Source: Entophlyctis helioformis (Eukaryota > Chytridiomycota > Chytridiomycetes > Chytridiales > Chytriomycetaceae). From it: a DNA stretch of 64,000 nt. Shown here in pieces: positions 1-13,382 of this stretch. Location of the stretch: NCBI GenBank assembly GCA_025526915.1, contig JAHLKH010000022.1, positions 1 to 64,000 of the forward strand, given 5' to 3'. The notes beneath the pieces were generated by a model. The model saw only the letters and a list, made by a program, of their open reading frames with translations. It was not told where the DNA came from and made no database searches. Position numbers and translations under genes: made by a program. Each line of letters starts with the position of its first letter. The first letter of the stretch is position 1.

Positions 1-60
1 TTGTTTTGTGGAAGTCATGTACTTGTTGTGACTGGGGAGTTTTGACAAACAAGAGTGGAA

Positions 61-132
61 GCTTCCGTGGCGCAATGGCTAGCGCGTAACGCTGTTAACG
101 TTAAGGTTGGTGGTTCGAGCCCACCCGGGAGC
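61..132 (+). tRNA. tRNA-Asn (anticodon GTT)
   Basis: A full cloverleaf folds by eye. The acceptor stem is GCTTCCG (61-67) with CGGGAGC (126-132), one T-G wobble. The D stem is GCGC/GCGC (70-73 and 82-85). The anticodon stem TAACG/CGTTA (87-91 and 99-103) encloses loop CTGTTAA, so the anticodon is GTT at 94-96. The T arm is GGTGG-TTCGAGC-CCACC (109-125). Internal promoter boxes are present: A box TGGCGCAATGG at 68-78 and B box GGTTCGAGCCC at 112-122. There is no intron and CCA is not encoded, as usual for a eukaryotic nuclear tRNA. Confidence 0.95.
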
Positions 133-137
133 GTCTC

Positions 138-141
138 TTTT
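138..141 (+). terminator. RNA polymerase III terminator of tRNA-Asn
   Basis: A TTTT run starts 5 nt after the tRNA 3' end, the normal distance and minimal length for a Pol III stop. Confidence 0.75.
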
Positions 142-302
142 GCACTTCTCGCCTTCCATTTTGCACATCACGACTGCCTGTCTGTCTGGCTGTCAGCCTG
201 TCTGTCTGCCCCTCTCTTTTGCCACAATCCAGCCCGCATTACGGCAGGACGAGCCGGCCAATGAACACTAGTTCGCCTTTATTGCACACGTTTCACCAGA
301 TC

Positions 303-3300
303 CTATTGCATGACATGAGATCCTGCAAGCAGCCGCACAAAATGCCCAGTGCGAAACACCGTCGCGTCATCGCGAACGAGCAGAAGCGGCACAACTTCAT
401 CCTCGCTCTCTTGCCCAGTCTGGCCGTGCGCATCCTGCTGCTGTTGTTGTTGCAAGTGGTGGCGCTGCTGTGCCAATGGCGGTCCAGTCGATGCGTCAGA
501 CGTCACAACCACCACATGACACGGGAACTCGACCATGAAGCAGTCAGAGGATCGCAGCGTCATGGTGGCAGCCGGCAGCACGCCCGCAAACACCCAGAGG
601 TTCGCACAAAACTCTCTGCCATGGAAGACGAGCACGTTGCTGGTGATCCCTTTGCTGTTGCGCGACTTGTGCCGGTTCGTGTGCAGGTTGACCGGGTACC
701 ACGACTGGATGGCGAGCGTGCTTGGGTTGCTGATGCTGCTGCTCATGCCGACGCCCTCTTGCACGACGGCGTCGACGATGGGGATCGGGTGCATCTGCAG
801 GAACGGGTTCCGTGACTTGGATGGTGGCGGGTCGTGTGCCGCCATTCGTGATGGCTGGCTCATGTAGCCCGAGGGTCCTGCAAACGACGATGCTGAGGAC
901 GGCAGGTTGGGCGAGCTGCCATCTTGGAAATGCGGTGTCCGTCCAAGTGCCTTGCGTTTGCCTGCGCGACCGAGGCTCGATGTTGGTGTTGAGCCATCTG
1001 CGGCATTCGACAGGGCCGCTGCGGGGTCGAGCAGCGAGGCGATCGGGTCGCCATGTGTTTGCAGTTGCGTGCCAGCTAGCGGACCGTCATGCTCGTCGTC
1101 ATCGCTCGTTGTGGGCGGCATGTAAAAGGTGTGCTCTACAAGGTCCGTGCCGACAATCGACCACACGGACAGATCCGTGACGTCCTCTAAGCGCAAGTCG
1201 GGCGTCAGCGTCGCAGGACTTTGCGATCCACCGTCGCAAGCATCGGTGGATGGCGCAGGCTGTTGTGCAGCACGCCGTCTCCTTGTGCGGCTTTGGCCCG
1301 ACTCGTCGTTTTCCGTGTCGTCCATGCTGGCAGGCGTGCCGTCCTCTTCTTGCTGACCCTTGGCGACGGTGCCAGTCTTGACGGCCCGCTGCTTGACCTT
1401 GTGGATGACAATCGACTCGTCGCGCAGCGAGATGTAGTGGCCCGGCTGGCTCTTGACCTGGAACGCGACCTTGTGCAGCTGCGAGACAGCATCCTTTGTC
1501 GTCGGCTGCTGCTGCTGCTGCTGGGACTGTTGCTGTTGCTGTTGGCCCGACACAGATCCGCACGAATCAGCTGCCGCACCATGTCCAGACGACGACGCCT
1601 GCGCCTGCACGTCCGAAGCACCCGAGTCGTGGTCTCCTTGCCCACCAGCCTGCGGAGAATGTGACGACTCGATGGCCGCCATGTTCTTGCCCTCGACGCG
1701 ACGGACAACCAGCGGCACAGTCATCAAGCCCGTGAGCAGATTCTCGAGCACAATGCTGTCGCCGTAGTGGATCGTGCGCGTGCATGACGCGGTGCTGCTG
1801 GTGCTCTCGCCGCTGCCGCCACTCACGCTGCTGTTGCCGCTCATCTTGCCAGGCTCCGGCGTGCCCTCGTCGTCATCGCGGGTGTTGATGTCGCCGCCGA
1901 ATGCGTCTTGGAAAGAGCGCTGTTCCCTGCCAAAGATGCTCGGTCCACCACTGCGCTGGAGTGCCTCTGGAATGCCAATGCCATCCAGATCGCCTTGGAA
2001 TTGGCCGGCGAGGGATGACGGGCCAGCACCATTGTCGCCGTCGGTGACTGGGTCTTGAGCGTCGGACGGATGTCCGAACGAGCCGTAGACGCCAAAGCTG
2101 TCGCTGCCAAGGATGCTGTGGATCCCGCGCAAGTCGCCGTCATCATACACACTGCCGGTCGAGAACCGTCGCCGTCCAGCGTCGTCGGCAAAAGCCGCGG
2201 TCGATCGAGGCGTCTGCTGCGCTGCTTGCGATACCGACGGCGTAGGAGCAGCAGCAGCAGCAGCATCTGCGCCTTGGGATTGGGTCGCGGCTTGGCTGGA
2301 TGCGGGTGCTACCGCTGATGCTGCCGATGCTGCCGCAACGCGACGCTGCTGCGCAATGTATGCGGGATCGTCCTCTGACCAGATGATGAATGCCTCCCAC
2401 GGCGTATGGCGAGACGTCAGGCGGGTCCCGTCTGCAGACACAGTGAGGTACCGTGTGCTGACCGTCTGCGACCGGACGCGGTTGAACAGAGCAATGTGGT
2501 CTCCGGAACACAGCGCCACTGCATGGTGGGATTGCACACGGACGGTCAGCATTGGCGCATGCCGACGGAGCAAGCAGACGGAGCATGAAACTCACAATCA
2601 GCCGACTTGGCGATACTCTTGTTGCGCGATGGCTTGGAAATGACCTTGATCTCGTTTGACCTGAACCGACACATGTACGTCTTGGTCTGCGTGTCGACAA
2701 TCTGTTGCCATGTCTGAAGGGTCAGCAAGCCGTCGAGTGAGCTGGCAAGCGCAAACACGGCTTGCCTTGAAGTACAGATGGAACGACTTGCGCTTGTCCG
2801 TGTCGTTGATGTACATCCCCTTGAAGTGCGACGAGTATGCAGCAACCGACGTGGCTGCAAAGGCTGCATCAAGACGGGTCTGAGCCTCGGCTTCTTCGCG
2901 CTCACCAGCACTCGACGCCTCGCCATTGTCGTTTCTGGAAGCAGCGGCAGCGGCAGCCTGAAGAGACTGCATGGCAGCCGCAGCCGCAGATGCAGATGCC
3001 GCAGACGACCGACGGCCAAGCGACGACGACCGACTCAGCAGGTTGACGCGGTTGGGCTCGAGTTCCACAACGCCAAGGACGCCACGCCGCGTATGGAGGA
3101 CGCCGCCTTCGTGCTCGACAGACTCTTCAGTGGACGCGCGGTCGTAGGCCGCACTCCCCCCAACGTATCCGGATGTCGCGCCAACAGGCAGCATGCCACG
3201 AGCCTCTCGGCGCGACCGTGTCTTGATGCCCTGATCAGCAGACATGCCGTCCAACATGCCGCGCGACTGGCCGGACGACAGAGCGACGCTGTGGGACGAT

Positions 3301-6300
3301 GCCGCCGACGGCTGATGCGACCGCTTTGTGCGTTTCTTGTGCTTGCTTGCAGGCACGCTCTCTGGATCGAGGAACGATGCGCTGATGGTCGGCGGAAGCG
3401 GATTCGCAGACCCAGATGCGCGCGCCAGCATCGCAGGCCATCCACCGCCAATGAGGTACAGGATCGGCTGTGGACAAAAGAACCTGGAAGGGCATGGCGG
3501 GTTGCGGCAAACGCAAGTGTCAGCAAACGGCTTGGATGCATGCTGCGCAAACACGACAGCCACTTGCCGTTTCTCGTGGCCATACGACTTTTGAGCAACA
3601 CGCGGATGGATGAGGACGACGGTGAACTCTTGTCGAGGATCCAGCAGGTATTCACGCACCACGCCGCTGCCAATCCCAATGGTGCAAGGTCAGCATTATC
3701 ACCACGCCGCTCGAGCAGGCTATGTCGCAAACACTCACCACAGTGTGTGGACGTCAATGTTGCCATGATGCTCGATCCGACTCCAAAAACGGGGTTCGAG
3801 TCGCTCGATGCGCCATAGCGTGCGACCGCCAGGAACGCCAATATCAGCGGGCGGCGGTGGCGTTGGATGACGATCGCCTGGATCCTGATACTGGGATGCT
3901 GCCGTGCTGCCAAACTGCATGTGCGTGGGATGTAAGGTGAGAGCAGACATGGACGGTGATGACGAGGCGAGGGACCGCGTGCTTGATGGCAGCGAGGCTC
4001 TTCTAATGGTGGGTGTCGACTGGGATGCCAGTGAGATGGAGGATTGCGAACCAGAGCCGACTGACGAGTGTGTCGCATCGAGATCTTGTAATGGCTGAAA
4101 CTGCCGTTGCCGTTGCTGCTGTTGCTGTTGCTGTTGCATATAGTGTGCCAGCTGCTGATGCAATTGATGGGTTGACAGGACGCGTGGCATCGGCAGAGGC
4201 ATCGGCTGTGACTGTGGCTGCAGCTGGGACGATCCAAACAGACCGTGCGAGCCTTGCAGGGACTGTGCTTGCATCATGAGCGCGTTCTGCGACAAGAGTG
4301 TGAGAAGCGACGTGCCCGAGTCAGGCGTGTCACTGGCAGACTGTGTGTACGACGACATTTCATGCGAAAGCTGCCGCAAGTACGACTGCTGCTGCTGGTG
4401 TTGCTGCTGCTGGTGCTGCTGGTGCTGCTGATCATAATCGCCGTCCTGCTGACCAGTGCTGTGGGCAAAGTGCTGAGCCTGCGAGGATCGCGAAGTGTGA
4501 AGCTGGTATCCGAGGATGCTGCTGGTCGACGTGCTTGGATCCAGGTTTGGCAGCGAAAAGTTGGACGGATCGGATAAGCCACCCAAGCCGCTCAAACTCG
4601 CGTCAAGCTGGCTGGCGAACTGGGTGGCAGGGAGCAGGCCATGACCCATCTGAGCCCCAAACGCATCCTGCGGCTCGGCTGCGTGCATGTTGCCGAGCTG
4701 CTGGTGCTGAGCAAAGGAATGCGGGAGTGGTGGCTGTTGCTGCTGCTGCTGCTGGAGATGCATTCTTACAAACATCTGATCTTGATGGTGCATCGTAGGC
4801 AGGTTCGCCGATTCAGCCATCCAAGGCTGTGCAATGCCCGACGCATCCGTGGCAGCAATGGCCTGGTTGTCAGTCGCTCCGCCCAAGATCGGTGTCGATG
4901 GCTGCATCGCAAGCGTCACAGCAGCATTGAGCGACTGCTGGAATGGAAACACGAGCTGCTGCTGTTGCTGCTGGTGAGGCATTCTGATGCCTGCCATGCC
5001 TCCTGCTGTATCCGTGCCAGCAGTGTTGACAAGACCAGCAGAGATCGGCTGACTGGCTGGCGTGCCAAGGCTGCCCACGTGGGTCTGCAGGTCGACGGCG
5101 CCAGACGACAGCATCGAGTCGTGTGCTTGTACAAATCCCGACCGTCGCGCGTGCTCGTCCATCAAGGCTTGGCGGTGCTCGTCGTGTTTGACGTGTTGCT
5201 GGTGCTGTTGGTGAGCGTACTGGATGGGATGATCGGAAGTGGGGAAGGATGCAGACACGTCATTGTGGCTAGCCATGTCGCCAGGGCCTGGCCTGATGTT
5301 GCTGCCCACGCTGCTGGAACCAAGGTCGACGGCGCTGCTGCCGCGGATCAATGTGGGAGGAAACGCGGTGTCGTGGTTCTGGAAGACGAGCGGCATGTCG
5401 TTCTCTGCGGGGGCTGCGATCGTCATATCCGGTGCCGGCGGGACGGGTACTGACGGAGGTGTCGCAGAGGCGGCCGGCTCGCTCGGATCAAACAGCCCGA
5501 TGCCCTCTGGCCAGAGCATGCTGGACGCCAGATTCGGCGGGCTGGACGCATCGTCAGTCGAGGACGGGCCGGCTGACGTGGTGGATGGAAGTGCTGCCAT
5601 GGCTGCCGCTGATGCTGCCTGGCCGGTCGCTGGAGGGACGGGTGCCGATGATAAGACAGGGAAAGTTGTCAGATGCGACTGCGGGTGGGAATGCGAATGC
5701 GGCGGGGCAGCTGTCAAAGGCACGGGCGGGAACAGCAGCTGCAGCTGGTTCAAGGCCAACTGCAGCTGCGATGGCGAGCAGGACGTCTTGGATGCAGTCT
5801 CAGTGACGAGATCGATGGCTGTCATGGCTGTCATGGCCGGCACGACAGGCACGGCCGCGGTCGGTGACGGTGTTGCTTCAGCGGCGGATGACGCGTAGTC
5901 GACACTGGCGCGGAGCTGAGCACTGACAGCAGGGGAAGGAGCCGCACACGCCAGGCTATATGGGGGACGTGCGGTGGCCGGATCGATCGCCGAGCTGGAA
6001 ACAGAATGGAAGCGGACAATGGGCAGCGATGGCGGCACAGGTAACGGCTGTCGCACGGAAGGCGGCTGGCGATCGGAAGCCTGCGGAACGATTGCAGAGA
6101 ACGAGTGACGGGCGTTGGCATCGCTGTTGCTCACCGGTCCCGGAGATCGAGTGTGAGCGATCGCTGGTCTTGGATTGGGTCGCGGCAAGGGTGGTTCGAG
6201 ACCAGCTACTGAGTCAGACAGCCAAGTCGCGAGCCTGAGCTGTGATCCATGGTCGGTATTGTCCATCTGGTGATACAAACGAGCAAGATCGAAGACTGAG

Positions 6301-6737
6301 CGTGCCGGCGTCTGCAGAGCCATACCAGAGGCTGTTACGGGTCTGCCGGTGTATGAAACACCGTGGATCCGCGTGTCGTGCGACTGCGCAACTGTGCGAT
6401 CAAGATAACCGCGACGAGCGCGTTCATGCGTACTGCTCGAAGATGGACCAGCAACAGCCGGCAGCGACGACACAGATGCACTTGCAGCAGTGTCTGCAGA
6501 GGTTGGGACGTTGGCCGTTTGCGAGTTTGCGTTTGAGGTGGACATGATTAGCCGAGAGCACGAGCCAGGTCTGCGATCGGCACAAGATGTGTTCCGGGTG
6601 TTCAAGAAGGGACTGCTTGAACGAACAATGAGAAGACTGTGCGGTGTAGAACGGGCCTGGGCCAGGCGATCGATGGATGAATCACTGAGATCTGAGAGAA
6701 CTTGTGCGATCGATGTGGACAGTCGAGCCAGCAGCAC
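303..6737 (-). CDS. CSL (CBF1/Su(H)/LAG-1) family transcription factor with very long Q-rich N-terminus
   Basis: Sequence-specific DNA-binding factor of the RBP-J/Su(H) family; fungal members (S. pombe Cbf11/Cbf12) act without Notch. Exons: 6737-3739, 3666-3568, 3483-2766, 2713-2596, 2518-303; 2,049 aa. Conserved blocks across exons 2-5 are VAQKSYGHEKR-FFCPQP, then IKVISKPSRNKS, then FNRVRSQTVSTRY (Rel-like N domain and beta-trefoil). A late block, NVLVFHGREFCANLWVF, matches the C-terminal IPT domain. Residues 1 to about 990 are low-complexity, rich in Q, S, P and H, with many Q runs; further disordered inserts interrupt the core. Introns 2 (3484-3567) and 3 (2714-2765) have GC donors (gcaag). 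Start: an ATG at 6545 (MSTSNANSQ) is an alternative to 6737. Identity is firm from the motifs; the N-terminal start is less certain. Confidence 0.92.
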
Positions 6738-7482
6738 TGACGCACGTTGGCATTGGTATATCAGATAACGAGCAATGAGTCAGCGTCAATGCTCGTTCTT
6801 CTTTGAATGAATCACGATCCCAGGAACACGGCTGACTGGGTATGTGTTTGGCAGTATCGTAGACTTGCAGCTCTGGGCCGATCGGCAGCTGACGCATGAA
6901 TCCGCCATCCATGCATGCGGATCTTGGAAGCATGGTGTGGATGGGCAGCACTGATCATTGATTGGCTACACTTGGCTCTGCAATCCGCAAGGTTGCTTGC
7001 AAGGACATTTGACGACCCGCCATGAGCACGCACGGCGGGCAGATGGGATGTGCACGCCATGCGATGAGCAGTGTGCCGCATACACAAGAGTTGACATACA
7101 TGAGGTTCTGCTGGCAAGTATGGAGCGTCGTGAGAGCCGTCGGTGGGGGGTTGGCAGCCGCAAAGAAGCAACAGCGGCAGTGACAGTGTGCACTGGGCTG
7201 ATCCGACAGACAAGGGAAGCAGGTCGATAAATTGTGACAGGATCATGATCCGAGTAGACATGCGTCCGATATCATCTCGGGGCCATGTGCATTCAAGCAA
7301 CACTGCGATGGTCTCGCATGTGAAAGTGGGCGGCTGCCAGCTGTCAATGTTTGACGCGTCGCGCTGAATCAACCAGACAGCCCAGACAGCCCAGACAGCA
7401 CTGCAAGAGCGACCACAGGCAATGTATGTTCATTCGAGGCAAAATGGAGAAATGAGGACGGACAGTGCACATGCTTGCGTCG
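6738..7482. other. intergenic, no gene seen
   Basis: This 745-nt gap lies between the CSL start and the tricalbin stop, both on the minus strand, so it should hold the CSL promoter and the tricalbin 3' end. Frames here are short and of odd composition. I see no tRNA and no clear TATA box. Confidence 0.5.
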
Positions 7483-10400
7483 CTACTTGGCCAGCGGCTG
7501 AGGCTGGGGATGATCCTCAACAGCAAACGTACTCTCGCGCGGACTGGGGCCCTGCGATCCACTGCTGCCCTGCCCGGTACTCATCGAGTTGTTGCTGGGA
7601 CGGCGCTTGCGGCCCGAGAGGAACCCGCCCACATCCAGCCGCTCAAAGGACTTTTTGAATCCAGGGAAATGCGGGACAGACTTTTTCTTCTCGACGGTCG
7701 AGTGCGAGTCCGTGTCGGCGATCGAGTGGGCGTACGCGCTGCCGCCACCCGCAAGCACGTGCTCGTAGTCAAACGTTGCGGTCGATCCGCGTGGGCTTGA
7801 CGGCCCGCTGCCCGCTGCCGGCATGAGGATGCCGCGGAGGTGCACCTCGCCCGAGCCACCGTCGACAGGGAACCATTCGTCAAACGATCCAAGAGCGGCC
7901 GGCGTGCCACCGGAGCTCGCTGGGGACGGCGATCGGCCTGCAGACGCAGCCAAGCTCGAGGCAAAGATGCCAGCCAGGTCAAGGCCAAACTGGCCGAGCT
8001 CAACATTGTTCTTGAACGTGTTGTGGTCCTTGATGGTGAACCACACTATAGACGACGGCGGACAGTTGACTACAAAGACCTCTTCGTGCCAAACAGGCGA
8101 CACGTTCTTCTTGATGACGGCTGTGCGGTGGAGCGTGATGGGCTTGCCGTCAGGGCCTTTCTGCGTCACCTTGATGTACGGGTCCGACGTGCCGCCAGAG
8201 TCGACGGCCGTGAGGCCGCGCGCAGCAACAATCTCGAGCGTGACTTGGCCAGCAAAGCCGGTGGCAGACGCGTTGGACGCCGTCTGGCCTTGGCCAAACG
8301 ACTGGTTCAGTTGGTTCTCGGCCCGGCCGTTGGTGTTGACGATGCTCTCGCGAGGAAGCGACTCGACAGAATGGCTCTCGGACAAGAACTTGTACTGAGG
8401 CTCGGACTGCGGCTGGGGCAGCGGCTTTCCGTCTGTACCCTGACTGCCGTTGGCCGTGGAGAGCCTGGCCGTGGGCATCGTTTCAATGGCCGGCACGGTG
8501 GGTGCACCGGCCTGGGCGATGCTGCGTCGGGGCGGCCCAGGAATGGACGGCGCTGTAAAGTCTGCTGGAGTCGAGCCGCCGCCTGGCGTGGTGACCGACA
8601 TGTCCGGCGGCGGACGTCGCGGCCCAGGGAGTTGGCGCTGCTGCTCGGCAGGCGCTTGCTGCGACGCGGCTGCATCAGCGCCAGACAGGTGGTCGATGCT
8701 GCCACGGATCGGCGAGTCTGGCCGGCGCATCTTGCCCTCCAGACCGTAGCGCGACTCTTCCGGGACCTTCTTCTCGCCGACCTTGAGGATGTTGTTGAGG
8801 TTGGACGACGAGGCCGGCTTGGGAATGAACCCAGACATGAACGTGTTGTTGGCCATGGTGTTGGAGAAGGACGACGTCATGCCCTTGACAAACTTTTTCA
8901 TGCCCGTCTGCGTACCGCCGTCGACACGCCGCGCTTCGGCATCAAACCGACTGTCGCCAGATCCGTCTTCGACAACCTGCGGCTCGAATAAGAAGCACAG
9001 CTTCAGGAAGCCTCCGCCCTGCTCAATCTCATAGCTCTGCGTCATGACTTGGTTGGCAGGCAGGGATGCCAGATGAACAACAACGCGGCCGAGACTGTCA
9101 TCGCCACCAACGGCATCCCAGTCCATGAGCTGGATCTCGAGCGTGGATCGCAGGCGAGACTTGATGGGCACCTTGACCTGCTCGTTGAACACGGGGTTGA
9201 GTGTGCGCTTGTGCGTCTTGGTCTTGTGCAGGCGAGTGCCGTTGAGGTTGACAATGCAGTACGGGTCGCTGAATCCGTTGCTGTCGGCCGCCTTGACGCC
9301 CTTGGCTTCGAGGATATCGACACTGAGAATGCCCGAGTTGTACTTGGACGAGAGATCCATGTCGATCTTGACGGGCGAGTATGAGAATTCGGCCTGCAGC
9401 TTGGCGACATACGGCAGCATCTCCATGCGCGACTCGCTGAGAGTGTACTGTCTGATGGGCAGCGCGTCGTGCGTGTGGCCAACGAGCTCCAACACAGGAT
9501 CGCCGGTCCACTGCCCAAGAATGAAATCGTCACCGCTGCGCGCATCGCCGTCCTGCTGGCGGATGAGAATCTGGAACGAGTCTGTGGCCATGTCTGTCAC
9601 AAACTTGTCCGCAGCTGCCCGACATGCACAGGACAGCACAGCACAACACCGTCAAATGGACGTGAGTTGGATGCGGACAAGTCAGACCAGCAAGGGAAAC
9701 GGTGCAAAACACACCTTCCAGCCACGTGGGCGTCAGAGACTCTTCGGCCGTGTGTGTGCGGAACACGACCGCATTGTCAATGTAGATCTCAAGGTACGCA
9801 CGCACAGGGCGACACAGCTTGGCACCAGTGATGCGCATGCGGAAGATGCCCGAGCGGTACTGCTCGACGGTCGTTCGAGCCGTCTCGCGGATGGCAGCAA
9901 TCTCTGCCTCCCGTGCAGCAGCAAGTGCTTCCGAGTCGGTCAAAGTGCTGCTGGCAATAGATGTGGGCGATGTGTTGTCGAGTGGCGAGAGCCTGGCATC
10001 CGAAACCCCAGCGGATGGGGGAGCGTCACTATCCGCAGACTTGGCCTGGCCAGAAGCATCAATCTTGGCAAGGGATCGCTTGGTCTTGAGCACGGACTTT
10101 GAAGCGACGTTGCGAATGACCTTTTCTTCAACAACGCCAAAGTACTCGACATCAAAGGTGATGTGGCCGCGCTGGCGAAGCGAGCGTCCGGCTGGGATGA
10201 GGCCCGTGCTACTGTCGCGTCTGGCGAACATGTTGAGCATGGACCGTTTGCCACCCTTGCCCTTACGCGAGGTTGTCGACGGATTCTGGGACTCGTCGCC
10301 CTGCGCGGTGCCTGTCTGCGACTCGTCGTCGGACAGGTCTCCGTCACCAGCAGCACCAGTGTCGGGCAGCTCGTCCGTCTTGGAGATGTAGAGCGGCGCG

Positions 10401-13348
10401 CGGATCGTTGCAGACGTGGCGGATTTCTTGATGACCGTGAAGCCATCTGCAGTCAGCGACTCGAGAACCTTGGCATTGTCGCGCTGGTCAGCACCCTGCA
10501 GCGCAGGCAAGATCAGGTCGATCGGCAGCTCGATGCGGCCAAGCTTCTTGTCGTTGCGCATGTCGTTCCAGTCATAGACCTCGAGCAGGACTGGGTCCGA
10601 GGGCGAGTACGCAATGGCGTAAAAGATCTCGTTCCACTCTGGGTCGAGCGTGTTGGGACGCACATGGGTTGCGCCAAACGTCTTGCCAGACACGTTGAGC
10701 TTGACATAGGGATCCGATTTGCGCAAGACTTCGACATTGGCCAGCTTCTCTGCCTTGACAATGTTGACCTTTAGCACAGCGCAAGGTGCTTTGCGGCGGA
10801 TCTTGGTCATATCTGTGGACGAGTGCTGCATGTCGAGTGGGATGAACTTGGCCGTCACGCGGATCTTGCCGGACGAGACGTTGAACAGCTTGAGCCAGTC
10901 ATCTTTGCGGTCCTGTGGCGCAACAGGGCATAGCAAAGCAAGACAGCGAGTTAACACGATTCCGATCGTGGGTAAACACCGCCTCATGGCACAGTCTGGC
11001 TGCTGGCGGCAACACTTACTGGCGAAGCAAGATCCTTGACAGGAATCAGACACTCGCCGAGCGGCGTGTTGCGATCCATGACAACAAACCGCATATGGGC
11101 CGTCTCGATGTTGGAGCAGTAGGCATCGGCGGGGAACGTCCAAGTCGGGTTGTTGGTGTTGCGCTTGTGCGGGCTACGACCAATGACGGCCGAGTCGAGG
11201 AAAACAATGCACTCTGGTGAGGCAGACTTGCTGGCGGCCAGATCCTTGGCCTGGTGCACAACAACCGAGATGATGCCAGCCTCTGACTCTACAGGCGTCT
11301 CGAGCGAGGCTTCGGGCACAGGAAAGTATGCCATGTCAAGCCGCACCTGGCCAGTCTGGCGCTTGCGGTCGTGGCTGTCAGCAAGCGCGATGCTCTTCCA
11401 CACCTCGCTGGGCTCGACAAAAGGCGTGCCCCAGTTGGAGAGAAGCAGGTCGTGCTCGGCACGCGACAAGGGCTTGTCGGCGTCACGCTTGCCTGTGCTG
11501 GGGCGTTCGGCCTGCGGCTCGTCTGCGTTGGCAGCCGCCTCGTCGGCAACGGCTGGTTCAAGGAGACGCGACCAGCGCTGCAAACGCAGAGACGGCGTGG
11601 AACCAATGAGCTTCTTCCTGATGGGGTGAATGTGCATGACGTCGATGTGGAGCTCGTCTGATTTGTTGGCGAGCTGGGCAAAGTGCGACTTGTACACGAC
11701 AATATGGAAGGTTTCGTTCCAAACGGGGTCGAGTCTGTCGGGACAAGCCGGCTGGATGTGAGCAGTCGCCAGCATACAAGCGTGCAATCGAGGGCATGAA
11801 AGCATTACTTGTTGTCAATGACACGCGTGCGAGCCACCTCCTTGCCGCCAAGGAAGACGACGGCGCAAGGATCGCTGACACCGGTGATGTCGACGTTGCG
11901 CAGCTGCTTTCCCTCAAAGATCGAGAGACGCAGCACGCCAATCGGACGGTCGATTGAATCGGGGCCGTTCATCATGGCCTCGAGATCGATCGGGATCTTG
12001 TTTGGGTTGACAATAGCCTGGTCGACCTGGAAGTTGATGGTGTCGTGCAAAAAAGTCGACAGGCCGGGAATCTCCTTGAGGTCCATGCCCTTGAGCGGAC
12101 GCAGGATAAAGTCGATCTGCGGCGTTTCGAGAAAGGCAAACTCCATGAGGCCGATGTGGGGAAAGGCCGGCACAAACTTGAACTGCATGCGCAGCTTGCC
12201 CGAGAGACTAAACTCTTTGAGCAGGATGGTCAGCGGGATCGAGGCCGGGCCGGCACCGATACGCGCAACGAGCTCAATGTGGAAGTTGTAAATGTCGGAC
12301 GAGGCCTTTTCGCGCTGGCTCAGGTCGTCCTCGTCGACGGGAGTGAAGGACAGATCGCAGTCCATGAGCAGCACGTCAGGGCCAGCACCAGGGTAGGTGC
12401 GAATGGCCTCGATGCGCGGCGAGCTCGAGCCAAGCGTGAACTTTGTCAGACGCAGGTCGTCCAGGAACGTGGGCTTGGACGTCTCGAGCACGCTGTCGAC
12501 GCTCGAGCGGATCTGGTCGGACAGATCAGGCTCGTAGGCCGCCCAGAACTTGTACAGGAACAGGTTGAGCCACTCGACAGACTCTGAGTCTTCGTTGAGG
12601 CGCACCAGGGCGGCCTGGCGCTGCAGGTCCCTTTCGATCTTCATCTTGAGGCGATGGTGGCTTCTGCGGTACATGTCCGACGTGACAAAGAGCAGCACGA
12701 CGAGCCAGCCAAAGCCCCAGCGGAAGTAGGTGATGAACCAGGTCGCGAGGATGGTTGTGAGCACGATGGACGACGACACGAGGTTCTCGAACGGCAGGAA
12801 GGGATCGATGGCATCGCGGGCCGAGTCGATGGCGGCGCTGGCCACGTCCATCTTGGCGCTGGCCAGGTCGAGCACGTCGAGCAGCGCCTTGGGCATGCCG
12901 CCCGCCTCGCCAAGGACGGTGCCGGTGGGGCGGAGGCCCGAGGGGGCAGCGGGGGCGGCGGGGGCCGCCGCTGGTGGTGGTGGCGACGGTGGCGATGCAG
13001 CGAGCAGCGGCTGCGTCTGGCTGTTGCTTGAGCGTGCAGATCCGTCTGGCGGTTGCACAGACGCACGATGCACAGATGCAAGGGGCTGCGGGTCAGTGGC
13101 GGCAACAGCGGCAGGCAGACGGCGCAGGCGGGGCGTCACTGACCTGCGGGAAGGCCTGCGTCTGCGTCTGCGTCTGCGTCTGCGCTTGTGTCTACGCTTG
13201 TGGTGGTTGTGCTCGTTGTGCTCGTTGTGCTGCCGAGCTGCTGCTTGCCGAAGCGCGGCCGCAGCAGCTGCTCGCGAGAGAGCCGCGACCGCACGCCGAC
13301 GACGCTGGCCAGCGACTGGAAGGCCGCCGGCTTGTCAAAGAAGCCGCG

Positions 13349-13382
<34 letters not shown>

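Noticed and set aside
3035..4237. 400-codon minus-strand frame overlapping the CSL exons
   Set aside because: It is another frame of the same strand as the CSL exons and disrupts the conserved CSL blocks.
6812..7372. 186-codon minus-strand frame in the CSL/tricalbin gap
   Set aside because: Rich in C, H and S with no family motif and no splice continuity; most likely chance.
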